Position numbers and translations under genes: made by a program
Shown: positions 1 to 8,376 of the stretch, in pieces
Layout: every line of letters starts with the position of its first letter
How positions within the stretch are numbered: the stretch's first letter is position 1
From: Acidobacteriota bacterium
Lineage (GTDB): Bacteria > Acidobacteriota > Terriglobia > Terriglobales > Acidobacteriaceae
DNA: 64,000 nt
NCBI GenBank assembly: GCA_021846985.1
Contig: JAJZVX010000002.1
Span: forward strand, 62,001 to 126,000
Reading direction: 5' to 3'
The notes under the pieces: model-generated
Seen by the model: the letters and a program-made list of their open reading frames with translations, nothing else
Told to the model about the DNA's origin: nothing
Databases searched by the model: none

Positions 1-251
1 CGCGACCGGCAAATGGATAGGTCCTGCCGCAGATGCAAGACCGGCGCTCTGAATCTCCTTTCACGCCGCTGCCGGCATGCGCGTCCGCCGTTATCGGAAG
101 TAGTTGCACCATCTGCTCCAACAACCCAAGCAGTTGGATGGCCGTAGATCAAACGCACAACCGGATGCGTGCACACCTTCGATGCGGCGTCTGCCGCATT
201 GGAAAAGAAGGGAACGACTGCCGTTAAATTCCCCTAACTGCCTGATATTCC
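1..251. other. Left-edge stretch without a recognisable gene
   Basis: I see no supported gene in the first ~250 bases. The short open frames here lack coding character and ribosome sites, and none matches a family I know. It is probably the intergenic space ahead of the small DNA-binding protein gene at 336; the next feature gives its likely promoter. Confidence 0.5.
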
Positions 252-281
252 TTGAATCCGCAGGCGAAACCGCGCTATATA
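252..281 (+). promoter_or_regulatory. Candidate sigma-70 promoter for the HTH gene
   Basis: TTGAAT at 252-257 and TATATA at 276-281 are separated by 18 bases. This is close to the housekeeping consensus and sits 54 bases ahead of the start codon at 336. A GAGGAG ribosome site lies at 324-329. Read from sequence only; no start-site data. Confidence 0.5.
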
Positions 282-335
282 CAAGATTACCGGTAGCTCT
301 GCCGGAATTCGCCCGCTCAGGGTGAGGAGAGTTTT

Positions 336-605
336 ATGCGCAACGCCGCCGCCCGCTCCAACCTGCTTGTTCCCGAAGTGCGCGAGGTCATGGACATTCG
401 CCAGGCCTCGGACTATCTGGGCATCTCGCCCGACACCCTCTACAAGTACGCGTCGGAGGGGTTTGTGCCTGCCTTCAAGCTGGGGAACCGGTGGCGCTTC
501 AAGCGCTCGCGGCTCGACGAGTGGATGGACCGCCAATCGGACCTCCAGGCGGCCGGAGCGGAACTGGACCCGCAGCAGAAAAAGCCGGTGAAGCCGGCGA
601 TGTAA
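336..605 (+). CDS. Small helix-turn-helix (excisionase/MerR-like, HTH_17) DNA-binding protein
   Basis: This 89-residue protein has a single winged HTH of the HTH_17/excisionase type at about residues 18-65. The typical pattern is visible: a segment with 'QASDYLGISPDTLYKY', then a wing reaching 'FKLGNRWRFKRSRLDEWM'. Proteins of this class bind DNA as small regulators or recombination directionality factors. No integrase or phage gene is adjacent, so a chromosomal regulator is more likely than a true excisionase. The N-terminal ~17 residues and the Lys-rich tail are unremarkable. The start at 336 follows a GAGGAG site with good spacing and a promoter-like sequence at 252-281. The target is unknown. 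Confidence 0.8.
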   Translation: MRNAAARSNLLVPEVREVMDIRQASDYLGISPDTLYKYASEGFVPAFKLGNRWRFKRSRLDEWMDRQSDLQAAGAELDPQQKKPVKPAM

Positions 606-711
606 AAGGCAGGGACCAAGGGACTGGAGGGCGATTGGTGGTGGATGCGGGGGCCCGTGGCACCCATTGTGCAAGCCGCATTGCGCCGCTCCGGTAGTTT
701 ATCCTTCCCAA

Positions 712-1803
712 GTGGACCACTTCCGCCGCATAGGACAACTTCGCCGCCGTCTGACCCGTGCCGGGCTGCAGGGCCTGCTGGTCACGCATCTGCCCGACCT
801 GCGCTATTTGTCTGGGTTTACGGGTTCGAGCGGGGCGCTGGCGGTCACGCGGCGGGCCGCGCGTCTGTTCACCGATGGCCGGTATAGCGCGCAGGCCGCA
901 GGAGAAGTGGATGCGGCGCGGGTGGAGATCGTTTCGAGCTCGCCTGCCGCGGCGGCCGTGCAATGGCTGGCAGCCCAGCCGGGGATGGAGTTCGCCGGCT
1001 TCGATCCGGCCTGGACCTCGGTTGCGGAGCTGGCGCGATGGAGGGCGGAGTTGCCGCCGCGTCTGCGCAGAAATTTTCTCACCGCGCTCCCGTCTTCGCT
1101 GGTCGAGAGCCTGCGCGTGGTCAAGGACGAAGACGAGTTGGCGCAGATCATTGAGGCGGCCCTGATGGGCTGCAACCTCTTCGAGCATGTTCTGGGCATC
1201 ATCCAGCCGGGACTGGCCGAGATTGAGGTAGCCGCGGAACTGGAGCACCGGGCGCGGCTGCTGGGCGCGGAGGGCATGTCGTTTGAAACCATTGTGGCCT
1301 CCGGTCCCCGCTCCGCTTTGCCTCATGGAAGAGCCACCACCGCCCGGCTGCCGCGGCGTGGATTTGTGACCATGGACTTCGGTGTTATGCTCAATGGTTA
1401 TTGCTCTGACATGACCCGAACCGTCTACCTGGGCAAGCCAAAAACCAATGAGCGCCAGATTTACAACGCCGTGCTCGAGGCGCAGGAGGCCGCCGTGGCC
1501 GCGGTGGTTTCGGGAGTGAGCTGCGGAGAGGTGGACGAAGCTGCGCGGACCGTGTTGCGGAAGGCAGGATTGGCTGAGGCGTTTACGCATTCCACCGGTC
1601 ACGGCGTAGGCCTGGAGATTCACGAGCCGCCGAGAATCGGAACGGGCCAGTCAAACAGGCTGCTTACCGGGATGGTGGTGACGATTGAACCGGGAGTCTA
1701 CCTGGCAGGGCAGTTTGGGGTGCGCATTGAGGACATGGTCGCTGTAACGCCCAGCGGAGGACAGGTATTGACGCCCGCGAGCAAGGCATTGATCGAGCTT
1801 TAA
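712..1803 (+). CDS. pepP: Xaa-Pro aminopeptidase (M24 family)
   Basis: M24B metallopeptidase that removes an N-terminal residue preceding proline. A creatinase-like N-terminal domain (about residues 1-125) is followed by the pita-bread catalytic domain. The five metal ligands can all be placed: Asp in 'TMDFGV', Asp in 'CSDMTRTVYLG', His in 'STGHGVGLEIHEPP', Glu in 'TIEPGVY' and Glu in 'VRIEDMV'. Length (~363 aa) matches the short YpdF/PepQ-like bacterial form. The start is uncertain: no ATG fits. An in-frame GTG at 712 begins just ahead of the conserved 'HFRRIGQLRRRL' segment, and a TTG at 667 would add 15 residues; neither has a clear ribosome site. It precedes accB-accC in the same direction, an order seen in many bacteria (often with efp between, absent here). 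Confidence 0.9.
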   Translation: MDHFRRIGQLRRRLTRAGLQGLLVTHLPDLRYLSGFTGSSGALAVTRRAARLFTDGRYSAQAAGEVDAARVEIVSSSPAAAAVQWLAAQPGMEFAGFDPAWTSVAELARWRAELPPRLRRNFLTALPSSLVESLRVVKDEDELAQIIEAALMGCNLFEHVLGIIQPGLAEIEVAAELEHRARLLGAEGMSFETIVASGPRSALPHGRATTARLPRRGFVTMDFGVMLNGYCSDMTRTVYLGKPKTNERQIYNAVLEAQEAAVAAVVSGVSCGEVDEAARTVLRKAGLAEAFTHSTGHGVGLEIHEPPRIGTGQSNRLLTGMVVTIEPGVYLAGQFGVRIEDMVAVTPSGGQVLTPASKALIEL

Positions 1804-1858
1804 AATCCCGAAGCCGCACTGGGCCAGCCCGGCCAGCGTGCGGCAGAGCAAGGAACGA

Positions 1859-2353
1859 ATGAAACCACAGGACATAGAAGATCTGAAGCAACTGATCGAT
1901 TTCCTGAAGGAGAATCAGGTCGCAGAGTTCGACTTGGACCGCGGCGACTTGAAGATCCGGCTCAAATTCAACCAGCCCGGAACCTCGGCGGCCGGATTGG
2001 CCGATCTTGCCCGCATGCTTTCGGCACACCAGACGGCGGGTGGACACGCCGCGTCCGCGTCCGCTCCCGTTGCGCCGCAGGCAGCCGCGCCAGCCGCCCA
2101 ACCCGAGGAGGAACTGCACCTGGTGAAGTCGCCGATTGTCGGCACGTACTATGGCTCCCCGTCCCCGGGAGCAGAACCGTTCGTGGCGCCCGGCGACCTG
2201 GTCTCCAAAGGGCAGGTGCTCTGCATCATCGAGGCCATGAAGCTGATGAACGAGATCGAGTCGGACGCCGACGGTGAAGTGGTCAGGTGCCTTGTGTCGA
2301 ACGGGCAGCCGATCGAATTTGGGCAGCCGCTCTTCGCCATTCGGCTGCGTTAA
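1859..2353 (+). CDS. accB: Biotin carboxyl carrier protein of acetyl-CoA carboxylase
   Basis: Carrier subunit of acetyl-CoA carboxylase, the committed step of fatty-acid synthesis. The N-terminal helix-forming part is followed by an Ala/Pro-rich hinge (about residues 55-85). The C-terminal biotinyl domain then carries the motif 'EAMKLMNEIESD', whose lysine is biotinylated. Length of ~164 residues is normal. ATG 1859 is preferred because 'AAGGA' lies just upstream; an in-frame ATG at 1838 would add seven residues of no family resemblance. accC follows after 93 bases, so the pair is likely one operon. Confidence 0.95.
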   Translation: MKPQDIEDLKQLIDFLKENQVAEFDLDRGDLKIRLKFNQPGTSAAGLADLARMLSAHQTAGGHAASASAPVAPQAAAPAAQPEEELHLVKSPIVGTYYGSPSPGAEPFVAPGDLVSKGQVLCIIEAMKLMNEIESDADGEVVRCLVSNGQPIEFGQPLFAIRLR

Positions 2354-2446
2354 GCAAGGCGGGCAGGGCCGGACCGGCTCCGGCAGGCCCGGCGTACAGT
2401 CATCAGCCGGGTGTAGTTTACCGGGGATCTTAACCAAAGGTTATGC

Positions 2447-3799
2447 ATGTTTCGTAAAGTTCTCATCGCCAATCGAAGTGAGATTGCGCTGCGTGTTTTG
2501 AATGCCTGCCGCGAGCTCGGCATCCGGACGGTGGCGGTCTATAGCGAGGCCGACCGCAACTCGCTGCATGTGCGCTTTGCCGACGAGGCGATCTGTATCG
2601 GCCCTCCGCGGCTGGCGGACAGCTATCTCAACGTGCCGGCGGTCATTTCGGCTGCCGAGATCGCCAACGTGGACGCCATCCATCCCGGCTACGGGCTGCT
2701 CAGCGAGAATGCGAACTTTGCCGAAGTTTGCCGCGCCTCGAACATCAAGTTCATCGGGCCGCCGCCCGAGGTGACGCGGCTCATGGGGGAAAAAGAAAAG
2801 GCCCGGCAGGCGATGAAGGCCGCCAACGTGCCCATTCTGCCGGGCTCCGACGGCGTGCTTGGCTCGGCCGACGAGGCGCTGGCGTGGGCTAAAAAGGTGG
2901 GCTACCCGGTCATTCTGAAAGCCAAGGCCGGCGGCGGCGGGCGGGGCATGCGCATTGTGCGCAAGCCCGAGGATCTGCCCTACCTGTTCCATCAGGCATG
3001 GGCAGAGGCGGAGAACGCGTTTGGAAACGGCGAGCTCTACATGGAGAAGTTCATCGAGCGGCCGCGCCACATCGAGTTCCAGGTGCTGGCCGACGAACAC
3101 GGAAACGTGGAAACGCTGTTCGAACGCGAATGTTCGATTCAGCGGCGCCATCAGAAGTTGATCGAGGAAGCGCCCAGCCTGCAGGTGACGCCGCGGATGC
3201 GCGAGGAGATCGCACAGACGCTCCGCCGCTGCCTCGCGAAGATCGGCTACCAGAATGCGGGCACGGTCGAGTTCCTGATGGACGAGGACGGCCAGCTTTA
3301 CTTCATCGAAATGAACACGCGGGTTCAGGTGGAGCACCCGGTCACGGAAGCCATCACCGGCGTGGACATTGTGAAGGCGCAGTTGCGCATCGCGGCCGGT
3401 GAAAGGCTGGATGCGATTCTTCCGCTGAAGCTGGAGATGCGCGGCCATGCCATCGAGTGCCGCATCAACGCGGAGAATGCGGTCAGGTTCACGCCGTCGC
3501 CGGGAACCATTACGGCCTTCCATGTGCCGGGAGGCAACGGCGTGCGCGTGGATACGGCGCAGTATGCCGAGGGCGTGGTGCCGCCCTACTACGACTCGCT
3601 CATCGCCAAGCTGATTGTGCACGGAGTTGACCGCGCCGAGGCAATTGCGAAGATGGAGCGGGCGCTGAGCCAGTTCATCGTGCGCGGCATTGAGACTTCG
3701 ATTCCTCTGCACCAGACGATTGTGGCCGACGCGGATTTTCGCGCCGGCAAGTTCGATACGAAATTTATGGAGCGGTTTCTGGAGAAAAAGCCCGCTTGA
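2447..3799 (+). CDS. accC: Biotin carboxylase subunit of acetyl-CoA carboxylase
   Basis: ATP-grasp enzyme that carboxylates the biotin on AccB using bicarbonate and ATP. At 450 residues it is full length. Landmarks: the N-terminal '[14 protein letters not shown]', the glycine-rich ATP loop '[12 protein letters not shown]' near residue 160, the '[17 protein letters not shown]' segment, and the active-site region '[16 protein letters not shown]' around residue 285. A biotin-carboxylase C-terminal domain closes the protein. Start ATG 2447 opens the conserved first strand. It follows accB in the same direction; accA and accD are not in the window. Confidence 0.97.
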   Translation: MFRKVLIANRSEIALRVLNACRELGIRTVAVYSEADRNSLHVRFADEAICIGPPRLADSYLNVPAVISAAEIANVDAIHPGYGLLSENANFAEVCRASNIKFIGPPPEVTRLMGEKEKARQAMKAANVPILPGSDGVLGSADEALAWAKKVGYPVILKAKAGGGGRGMRIVRKPEDLPYLFHQAWAEAENAFGNGELYMEKFIERPRHIEFQVLADEHGNVETLFERECSIQRRHQKLIEEAPSLQVTPRMREEIAQTLRRCLAKIGYQNAGTVEFLMDEDGQLYFIEMNTRVQVEHPVTEAITGVDIVKAQLRIAAGERLDAILPLKLEMRGHAIECRINAENAVRFTPSPGTITAFHVPGGNGVRVDTAQYAEGVVPPYYDSLIAKLIVHGVDRAEAIAKMERALSQFIVRGIETSIPLHQTIVADADFRAGKFDTKFMERFLEKKPA

Positions 3800-4015
3800 G
3801 ATGGTAAGGCTTTTGGTTGCGAGCGATCGGAAGAAGAGGCCGATTCCCTCGATGCCGGAGGGTGAGGTGGCGAAGGCCGCCTCCTGAAACGTTAATCCCG
3901 TTGCCGGTTTTTTGGTCCGCGTCTTTCCCTGCGTCCGCCATCCGAGGCGGCCGGGACTGGACGGCGGAGGGACCGGCAGGAGAAAGTAAAGCGTTGGTTT
4001 GGGGAGGTGAGACTC

Positions 4016-4801
4016 GTGCGGAATGGAAAGTTGTTGGTCTTAGCGGTCCTGATGTCAACAGCGGCTTTCGTCTCGGCGCAACAGGCCGGCAAGCCTAAGC
4101 CCGAAGATACGGAAGTCTGGTCGCCGGAGCCGCCGGTGGTGACGCCGGGGGCAACATGCGGAGCGGCGCCGTCGGACGCGATGGTGTTGTTTGACGGGAA
4201 GAACCTGAACGAGTGGGTCTCGGCGCAGGATCATACGCCGGCGCGCTGGGTCGTCGCCGGCGGCGTCATGACCGTGCGCAAGGCGCCCGGCGTGGGCAAC
4301 ATCGAGACCAAGCGGCGGTTCAAGAACTACCAGCTTCACGTCGAGTGGAAGATTCCCGCCGACATTACCGGCAGCGGCCAGGCCCGCGGCAACAGCGGCG
4401 TGTTTCTCGCCTCCACGGGCCCCGGCGACGACGGCTACGAGTTGCAGGTCATGGACTCCTACCAGAACAAGACCTATGTGAACGGGATGGCGGGGAGCAT
4501 CTACAAACAGGCGATTCCGCTGGCCAATGCCAACCGCAAGCCGGGCGAGTGGCAGACCTACGACATCGTTTGGATGGCCCCGGAGTTCCATGCCGACGGC
4601 TCGCTGAAGACGCCGGCCTACGTCACGGTCTTCTTTAACGGCGTGCTGGTGGAGAACCACTTCCAACTCAAGGGGCAGACACTCTATATCGGCAAGCCGT
4701 TTTATAAAGAGTACGACCGGGCGCCCATCAAGCTGCAGGCGCACGGCGACAAGAGCGAACCGATCAGCTACAGAAATATCTGGGTGCGGAACATTCCATA
4801 G
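4016..4801 (+). CDS. Secreted DUF1080 (3-keto-disaccharide hydrolase-like) protein
   Basis: Secreted protein of ~261 residues with one DUF1080 domain, a concanavalin-like beta sandwich. Some family members hydrolyse 3-keto-glycosides. Family hallmarks visible: 'MVLFDGKNLNEWVS' near the start of the domain, 'NIETKRRFKNYQLHVEWKIP', 'GNSGVFLAS', 'YELQVMDSY' and a terminal 'PISYRNIWVRNIP'. A signal peptide with cleavage after 'AFVSA' precedes it. The GTG at 4016 fits best, with GGGGAGG at 4001-4007 spaced eight bases ahead; a GTG at 4007 overlaps that site. It lies directly before a PQQ dehydrogenase, which suggests joint periplasmic sugar oxidation, but that link is inference. Confidence 0.85.
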   Translation: MRNGKLLVLAVLMSTAAFVSAQQAGKPKPEDTEVWSPEPPVVTPGATCGAAPSDAMVLFDGKNLNEWVSAQDHTPARWVVAGGVMTVRKAPGVGNIETKRRFKNYQLHVEWKIPADITGSGQARGNSGVFLASTGPGDDGYELQVMDSYQNKTYVNGMAGSIYKQAIPLANANRKPGEWQTYDIVWMAPEFHADGSLKTPAYVTVFFNGVLVENHFQLKGQTLYIGKPFYKEYDRAPIKLQAHGDKSEPISYRNIWVRNIP

Positions 4802-4862
4802 AAACATGGAAAGATGGGGGCCTGACGGCGCAGCCGCCAGGCTGAAGGGGGTTGCCCATCCA

Positions 4863-7007
4863 ATGAGGCAAAGAGCAGCTTTTTGCTTGCTGGCCGCCGT
4901 GGCGCTGGCCGGCGTGCCGGCGGTGCGGGTGTGCCGTGCGCAGCGCGCTGCGGACTGGCCCGTCTACAACGGCGGATCCAACGGAGACCACTACTCGCGG
5001 CTTAACCAGATCAACCGGCGCAACGTGCGCCGCCTGGTGAAGGCCTGGGAGTTTGACGCCGGCGCAAAGGGCGGGCTGCAGACAAACCCCCTGATCGTGG
5101 CTGGGACGCTTTACGCCTATACGCCGGCTCAGGCGGTTGTGGCCCTGGATGCGGCCACTGGGAAGCTGAAGTGGAAGTTCGACTCCGGTGCCGGGGGTGC
5201 GCAGCCCACGCGCGGCATGGTCTACTGGAGCGACGGGAAACACCGGCGCCTCCTGGCCGGCATCATGAACTTCCTCTACTGCCTGGACGCGATGACCGGC
5301 CAGCCCATTCGGAGCTTCGGCGACGGAGGGCGTGTAGACCTGCGCAAGGGATTGCGCGGGGATCCGGAAAAGCAGTCGATTGCGCTGACCACGCCCGGAA
5401 TCGTCTATAAGAACCTCATCATTCTGGGCGGACGCAATCCGGAGACCCATCCGGCGCCCCCGGGCGATGTGCGGGCCTACGACGTGCGCACGGGAAGGTT
5501 GCGCTGGGTGTTTCACACCATTCCGCGTCCGGGCGAGCCGGGCTATGGTACATGGCCGCCGGGGGCATGGAAAACGGCTGGAGCCGCCAACAACTGGGCG
5601 GGCATGGCGCTGGACGAAAAGCGCGGCATCGTCTACGTCCCCACCGGATCGGCGGTCATGGACTTCTACGGGGGCGACCGCGTGGGAGACGACCTCTACG
5701 CCAATACGCTGCTGGCGCTCGACGCCCGCACCGGCAGGCTGCTGTGGCACTTCCAGGGCGTGCATCACGACCTCTGGGACAGGGATTTTCCGTCGCCCCC
5801 GGCGCTCTTTACCCTCCATCAACAGGGGAGGACGGTGGAAGGGCTGGCGCAGACGACCAAGCAGGGCTACCTCTATCTCTTCAACAGGGTCACGGGCGAG
5901 CCGCTCTTCCCCGTGCACGAGCATCCCTACCCGGTCAGCACGGTTCCCGGCGAAGTTACCTCGCCAACGCAGCCAAAGCCGGATTGGCCTGAGCCCTATG
6001 CGCGGCAGCGGCTGACGGAAGAAATGCTTACCACGCGCACGCCGGAAGCCCACGCCTGGGCGGTGAAGACCTTCAGAGGTTTCCGTAATGGAGGGCAGTT
6101 TTTGCCGTTTGTGGTGGGCAGCCAGACGGTGGTGTTTCCGGGGTTCGACGGCGGAGCGGAGTGGGGCGGGCCGGCGATTGATCCCGTGAGCAAGGTGCTG
6201 TATGTGAACGCGACGGAGATGGCCTGGACCGGCGGGCTGGCCGTGGCGCAGCGCGGCGCGAGCCAGGGTAAACAGGAGTACGAGGAACAATGCGCGGTTT
6301 GCCATGGAGAGGACCGCGCCGGATCGCCGCCCGCCTTCCCCTCGCTGGTGGGCGTCGCTACGCGCATGCCGCCGGCCAAGATCGTCAGCGCGATCCGGCA
6401 GGGCACCGGCCGGATGCCGGGTTTCCCCCAGATCGCCGGCGAAAACATGACCGCGCTGATCCAGTACCTGCGGAACGGAGACGAATCCCACACCGGCGCG
6501 GAAAAAGAACTCCGGGGACCGGTGGGGACGGCTGGTGCGGATGCCTACACCTTTACCGGATACAGAAAGTTTCTGGACCCCGAGGGCTATCCTGCCATCG
6601 CGCCGCCTTGGGGCACGCTCAATGCCATTGATCTGCAAACGGGAAAGTATCTCTGGAAGATTCCGCTGGGCGAGTACCCTGAGCTGGCCCGGAAAGGCTG
6701 GGCGAACACGGGGTCGGAAAACTACGGCGGGCCGATCGTCACGGCAGGCGGAGTCCTGTTTATCGGCGCGACGGTCTACGACCGGAAGTTCCGGGCCTTC
6801 GACACGCGGACAGGGAAGCTGCTGTGGGAAACGGATCTGCCGTATGCCGGTGTGGCCACGCCATCCACGTACATGGCCGAGGGACGGCAGTATGTGGTGA
6901 TTGCCACAAGCGGAAGCCGGAATCCCAAAGGGCCCCAGGGAGCGGCATACGTGGCATTCGCCCTTCCGCAGGCGCATGCAGCGCACGCCAGGGAGCAAAT
7001 GAAGTAG
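4863..7007 (+). CDS. Periplasmic PQQ-dependent dehydrogenase with inserted cytochrome c domain
   Basis: Quinohaemoprotein of ~714 residues that should oxidise an alcohol or sugar in the periplasm and pass electrons through its own haem. A signal peptide runs to about 'VCRAQ'. The PQQ beta-propeller shows blade repeats such as 'ALDAATGKLKWKFDSGAGG' and 'AFDTRTGKLLWETDLPYAG'. A class-I cytochrome c module is inserted at about residues 465-545: the haem site 'CAVCHG' (first Cys at about residue 477) and likely Met ligand in 'GRMPGFP'. The propeller resumes after it. ATG 4863 is chosen because it opens directly into a signal peptide; an upstream in-frame ATG at 4806 would add 19 unlikely residues. 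The substrate cannot be told from sequence. The preceding DUF1080 gene ends 61 bases upstream. Confidence 0.9.
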   Translation: MRQRAAFCLLAAVALAGVPAVRVCRAQRAADWPVYNGGSNGDHYSRLNQINRRNVRRLVKAWEFDAGAKGGLQTNPLIVAGTLYAYTPAQAVVALDAATGKLKWKFDSGAGGAQPTRGMVYWSDGKHRRLLAGIMNFLYCLDAMTGQPIRSFGDGGRVDLRKGLRGDPEKQSIALTTPGIVYKNLIILGGRNPETHPAPPGDVRAYDVRTGRLRWVFHTIPRPGEPGYGTWPPGAWKTAGAANNWAGMALDEKRGIVYVPTGSAVMDFYGGDRVGDDLYANTLLALDARTGRLLWHFQGVHHDLWDRDFPSPPALFTLHQQGRTVEGLAQTTKQGYLYLFNRVTGEPLFPVHEHPYPVSTVPGEVTSPTQPKPDWPEPYARQRLTEEMLTTRTPEAHAWAVKTFRGFRNGGQFLPFVVGSQTVVFPGFDGGAEWGGPAIDPVSKVLYVNATEMAWTGGLAVAQRGASQGKQEYEEQCAVCHGEDRAGSPPAFPSLVGVATRMPPAKIVSAIRQGTGRMPGFPQIAGENMTALIQYLRNGDESHTGAEKELRGPVGTAGADAYTFTGYRKFLDPEGYPAIAPPWGTLNAIDLQTGKYLWKIPLGEYPELARKGWANTGSENYGGPIVTAGGVLFIGATVYDRKFRAFDTRTGKLLWETDLPYAGVATPSTYMAEGRQYVVIATSGSRNPKGPQGAAYVAFALPQAHAAHAREQMK

Positions 7008-7015
7008 GAGAAAAC

Positions 7016-7033
7016 TTATCGCTTTTTGTTCGC
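7016..7033 (+). promoter_or_regulatory. Candidate LexA box ahead of the DinB-family gene
   Basis: The stretch contains TATC-GCTTTTT-GTTC, a direct repeat of a TTC-like half site with an 11-base period. It is nearly identical to two sites in the lexA/diguanylate cyclase intergenic region (16327-16344 and 16358-16372). It begins nine bases after the dehydrogenase stop codon and lies ~50 bases before the DinB-family start. DinB-family genes are named for a damage-inducible Bacillus gene, which makes LexA control plausible. Confidence 0.5.
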
Positions 7034-7082
7034 TTTTCATCGACGATAGGCTATGCTGGCCTGACGGCACTGGAGGTGCTGC

Positions 7083-7586
7083 ATGGACTTTCAAAACGAA
7101 CTGATCGCCGAATATGACCGGGAAGCCGGCCGGACCCGGAAGCTCTTCGAAGCCATCCCGGCCGATGCCGATATGAACTTCAAACCGCACGAGAAATCCA
7201 TGCCCCTGGGACGGCTTGCGGGACATGTCGCGGATATGACCGGCGACTGGGCGCTGCACACGCTCACCAAAGACAAACTGGAGTTTGCGGCCGATCACAA
7301 GTGGGAGCAGTACGTACCGGCCAGCAAAACGGCCTTGCTTGAGAAGTTCGACCGCGAGCGCGCGCAGGTCCGCAAGGCGCTGGCCGCGGTCACGCCGGAA
7401 CAGTGGGATCGAAACTGGCAGTTCGTTTTTGGCGGCCAGGCCTTCATCGACCAGCCGCGCTACCAGGTATTTCGTGATTATGTGATGAATCACCTGGTCC
7501 ATCATCGGGCCCAGCTCGGCGTTTATGTGCGCATGCTCGGGGGCAAGGTGCCCGGAGCCTACGGGCCGTCGTCGGACGAGATGTGA
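7083..7586 (+). CDS. DinB-family (DinB/YfiT) metal-binding four-helix protein
   Basis: The 167-residue protein belongs to the DinB superfamily, four-helix bundles that bind a divalent metal through three histidines; many are thiol-dependent S-transferases of unknown substrate. The expected histidines are visible: one in 'RLAGHVADM' near residue 46 and two in the C-terminal 'VMNHLVHHRAQLGVYVRML'. The start has GGAGGTG at 7072-7078. The name comes from a damage-inducible Bacillus subtilis gene and does not mean DNA polymerase IV. A candidate LexA box sits just upstream. No partner gene is evident. Confidence 0.88.
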   Translation: MDFQNELIAEYDREAGRTRKLFEAIPADADMNFKPHEKSMPLGRLAGHVADMTGDWALHTLTKDKLEFAADHKWEQYVPASKTALLEKFDRERAQVRKALAAVTPEQWDRNWQFVFGGQAFIDQPRYQVFRDYVMNHLVHHRAQLGVYVRMLGGKVPGAYGPSSDEM

Positions 7587-7700
7587 CAGGGCCGGGCGCG
7601 CTCGTGTACTCCGGCGAGGGGAGGAAGCGGCGGGTTGCTGGCGGCGGTTGTCGCAGCCGACCGTTCGGCTCCTCTCGTCTCAATCGGGTACCCTGAGATC

Positions 7701-8342
7701 ATGCGTTTCCAGTTCCCAAAGGTCTATCCGATTCTCGATTCAGCGTATATTCCGTCCTCGGGCCGGGAGCAGTTTCTGCGGCGGCTGGGCAGCTCGCTTG
7801 CCGATGCAGGCGTGCGTCTTCTGGAGTATCGCAACAAGACCGGCGCGGAGGCCGAGTTGCTGGCCGATGCGGCGGTTTTGCGCGCCGTCCTGCCCGCCGG
7901 CAAGGTCAAGCTGATTCTCGACGACCGGGCCGATCTGGTGGCGCGGGCCGGATGCGACGGCGTGCATGTGGATGCGGGTGACGTAAGTCCGGAAGAGGCG
8001 CGGCGCCTGGTGGGTCCGGAGCGGATGGTGGGCGCCTTCGGCGGCAGCGATGCGTTGCTGCCGGGAATCCTGGAGGCGCCGGTGGATTATCTGGCGGTGG
8101 GGCCTGTCTATGAGACGGTGACCAAGCAAACAGACTTGAAGCCGATTGGGCCGGAAGGTGTGCGGCGGCTGCGCCAGCAGGCGGGGCCCGATCGCGTCTT
8201 GACGGCCGCGGCCGGAGTGACGCTGGAGACGGCCCCGCTGGTCCTCTCTGCCGGCGCCACCACGGTTGCCGTTTCCGCGGCGCTCTTCCGGCATTCCGAT
8301 CCTGCGGCGGAGTTTCGCCGCTGGATGGCGGCGTTGCAGTAA
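7701..8342 (+). CDS. thiE: Thiamine-phosphate synthase-like protein
   Basis: TIM-barrel enzyme of the ThiE/TenI family, which couples the thiazole and pyrimidine halves of thiamine phosphate. Visible landmarks: 'VYPILDS', 'LLEYRNKTGAEAEL', the phosphate-binding 'LILDDRADLVARAGCDGVHVD', and 'YLAVGPVYETVTKQT' in place of the common 'GPIFPTxTK'. ATG 7701 begins at the first beta strand; an upstream in-frame start at 7635 adds 22 residues with no family resemblance. Length (213 aa) is normal. No other thi gene is nearby, so a TenI-like role cannot be excluded. Confidence 0.87.
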   Translation: MRFQFPKVYPILDSAYIPSSGREQFLRRLGSSLADAGVRLLEYRNKTGAEAELLADAAVLRAVLPAGKVKLILDDRADLVARAGCDGVHVDAGDVSPEEARRLVGPERMVGAFGGSDALLPGILEAPVDYLAVGPVYETVTKQTDLKPIGPEGVRRLRQQAGPDRVLTAAAGVTLETAPLVLSAGATTVAVSAALFRHSDPAAEFRRWMAALQ

Positions 8343-8376
8343 CCGGCGCCGGCGCGCCTGGGCGCGCGGCTGGAGA

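Noticed and set aside
336..605. Reading the small HTH protein as a prophage excisionase
   Set aside because: No integrase, attachment site or phage gene lies nearby; HTH_17 proteins are often chromosomal regulators.
4764..7505. Very long minus-strand open frame (913 codons) opposite the PQQ dehydrogenase
   Set aside because: It mirrors a well-supported gene on the other strand; high GC leaves few stops in this frame. The translation is rich in Arg/His/Pro and shows no family.
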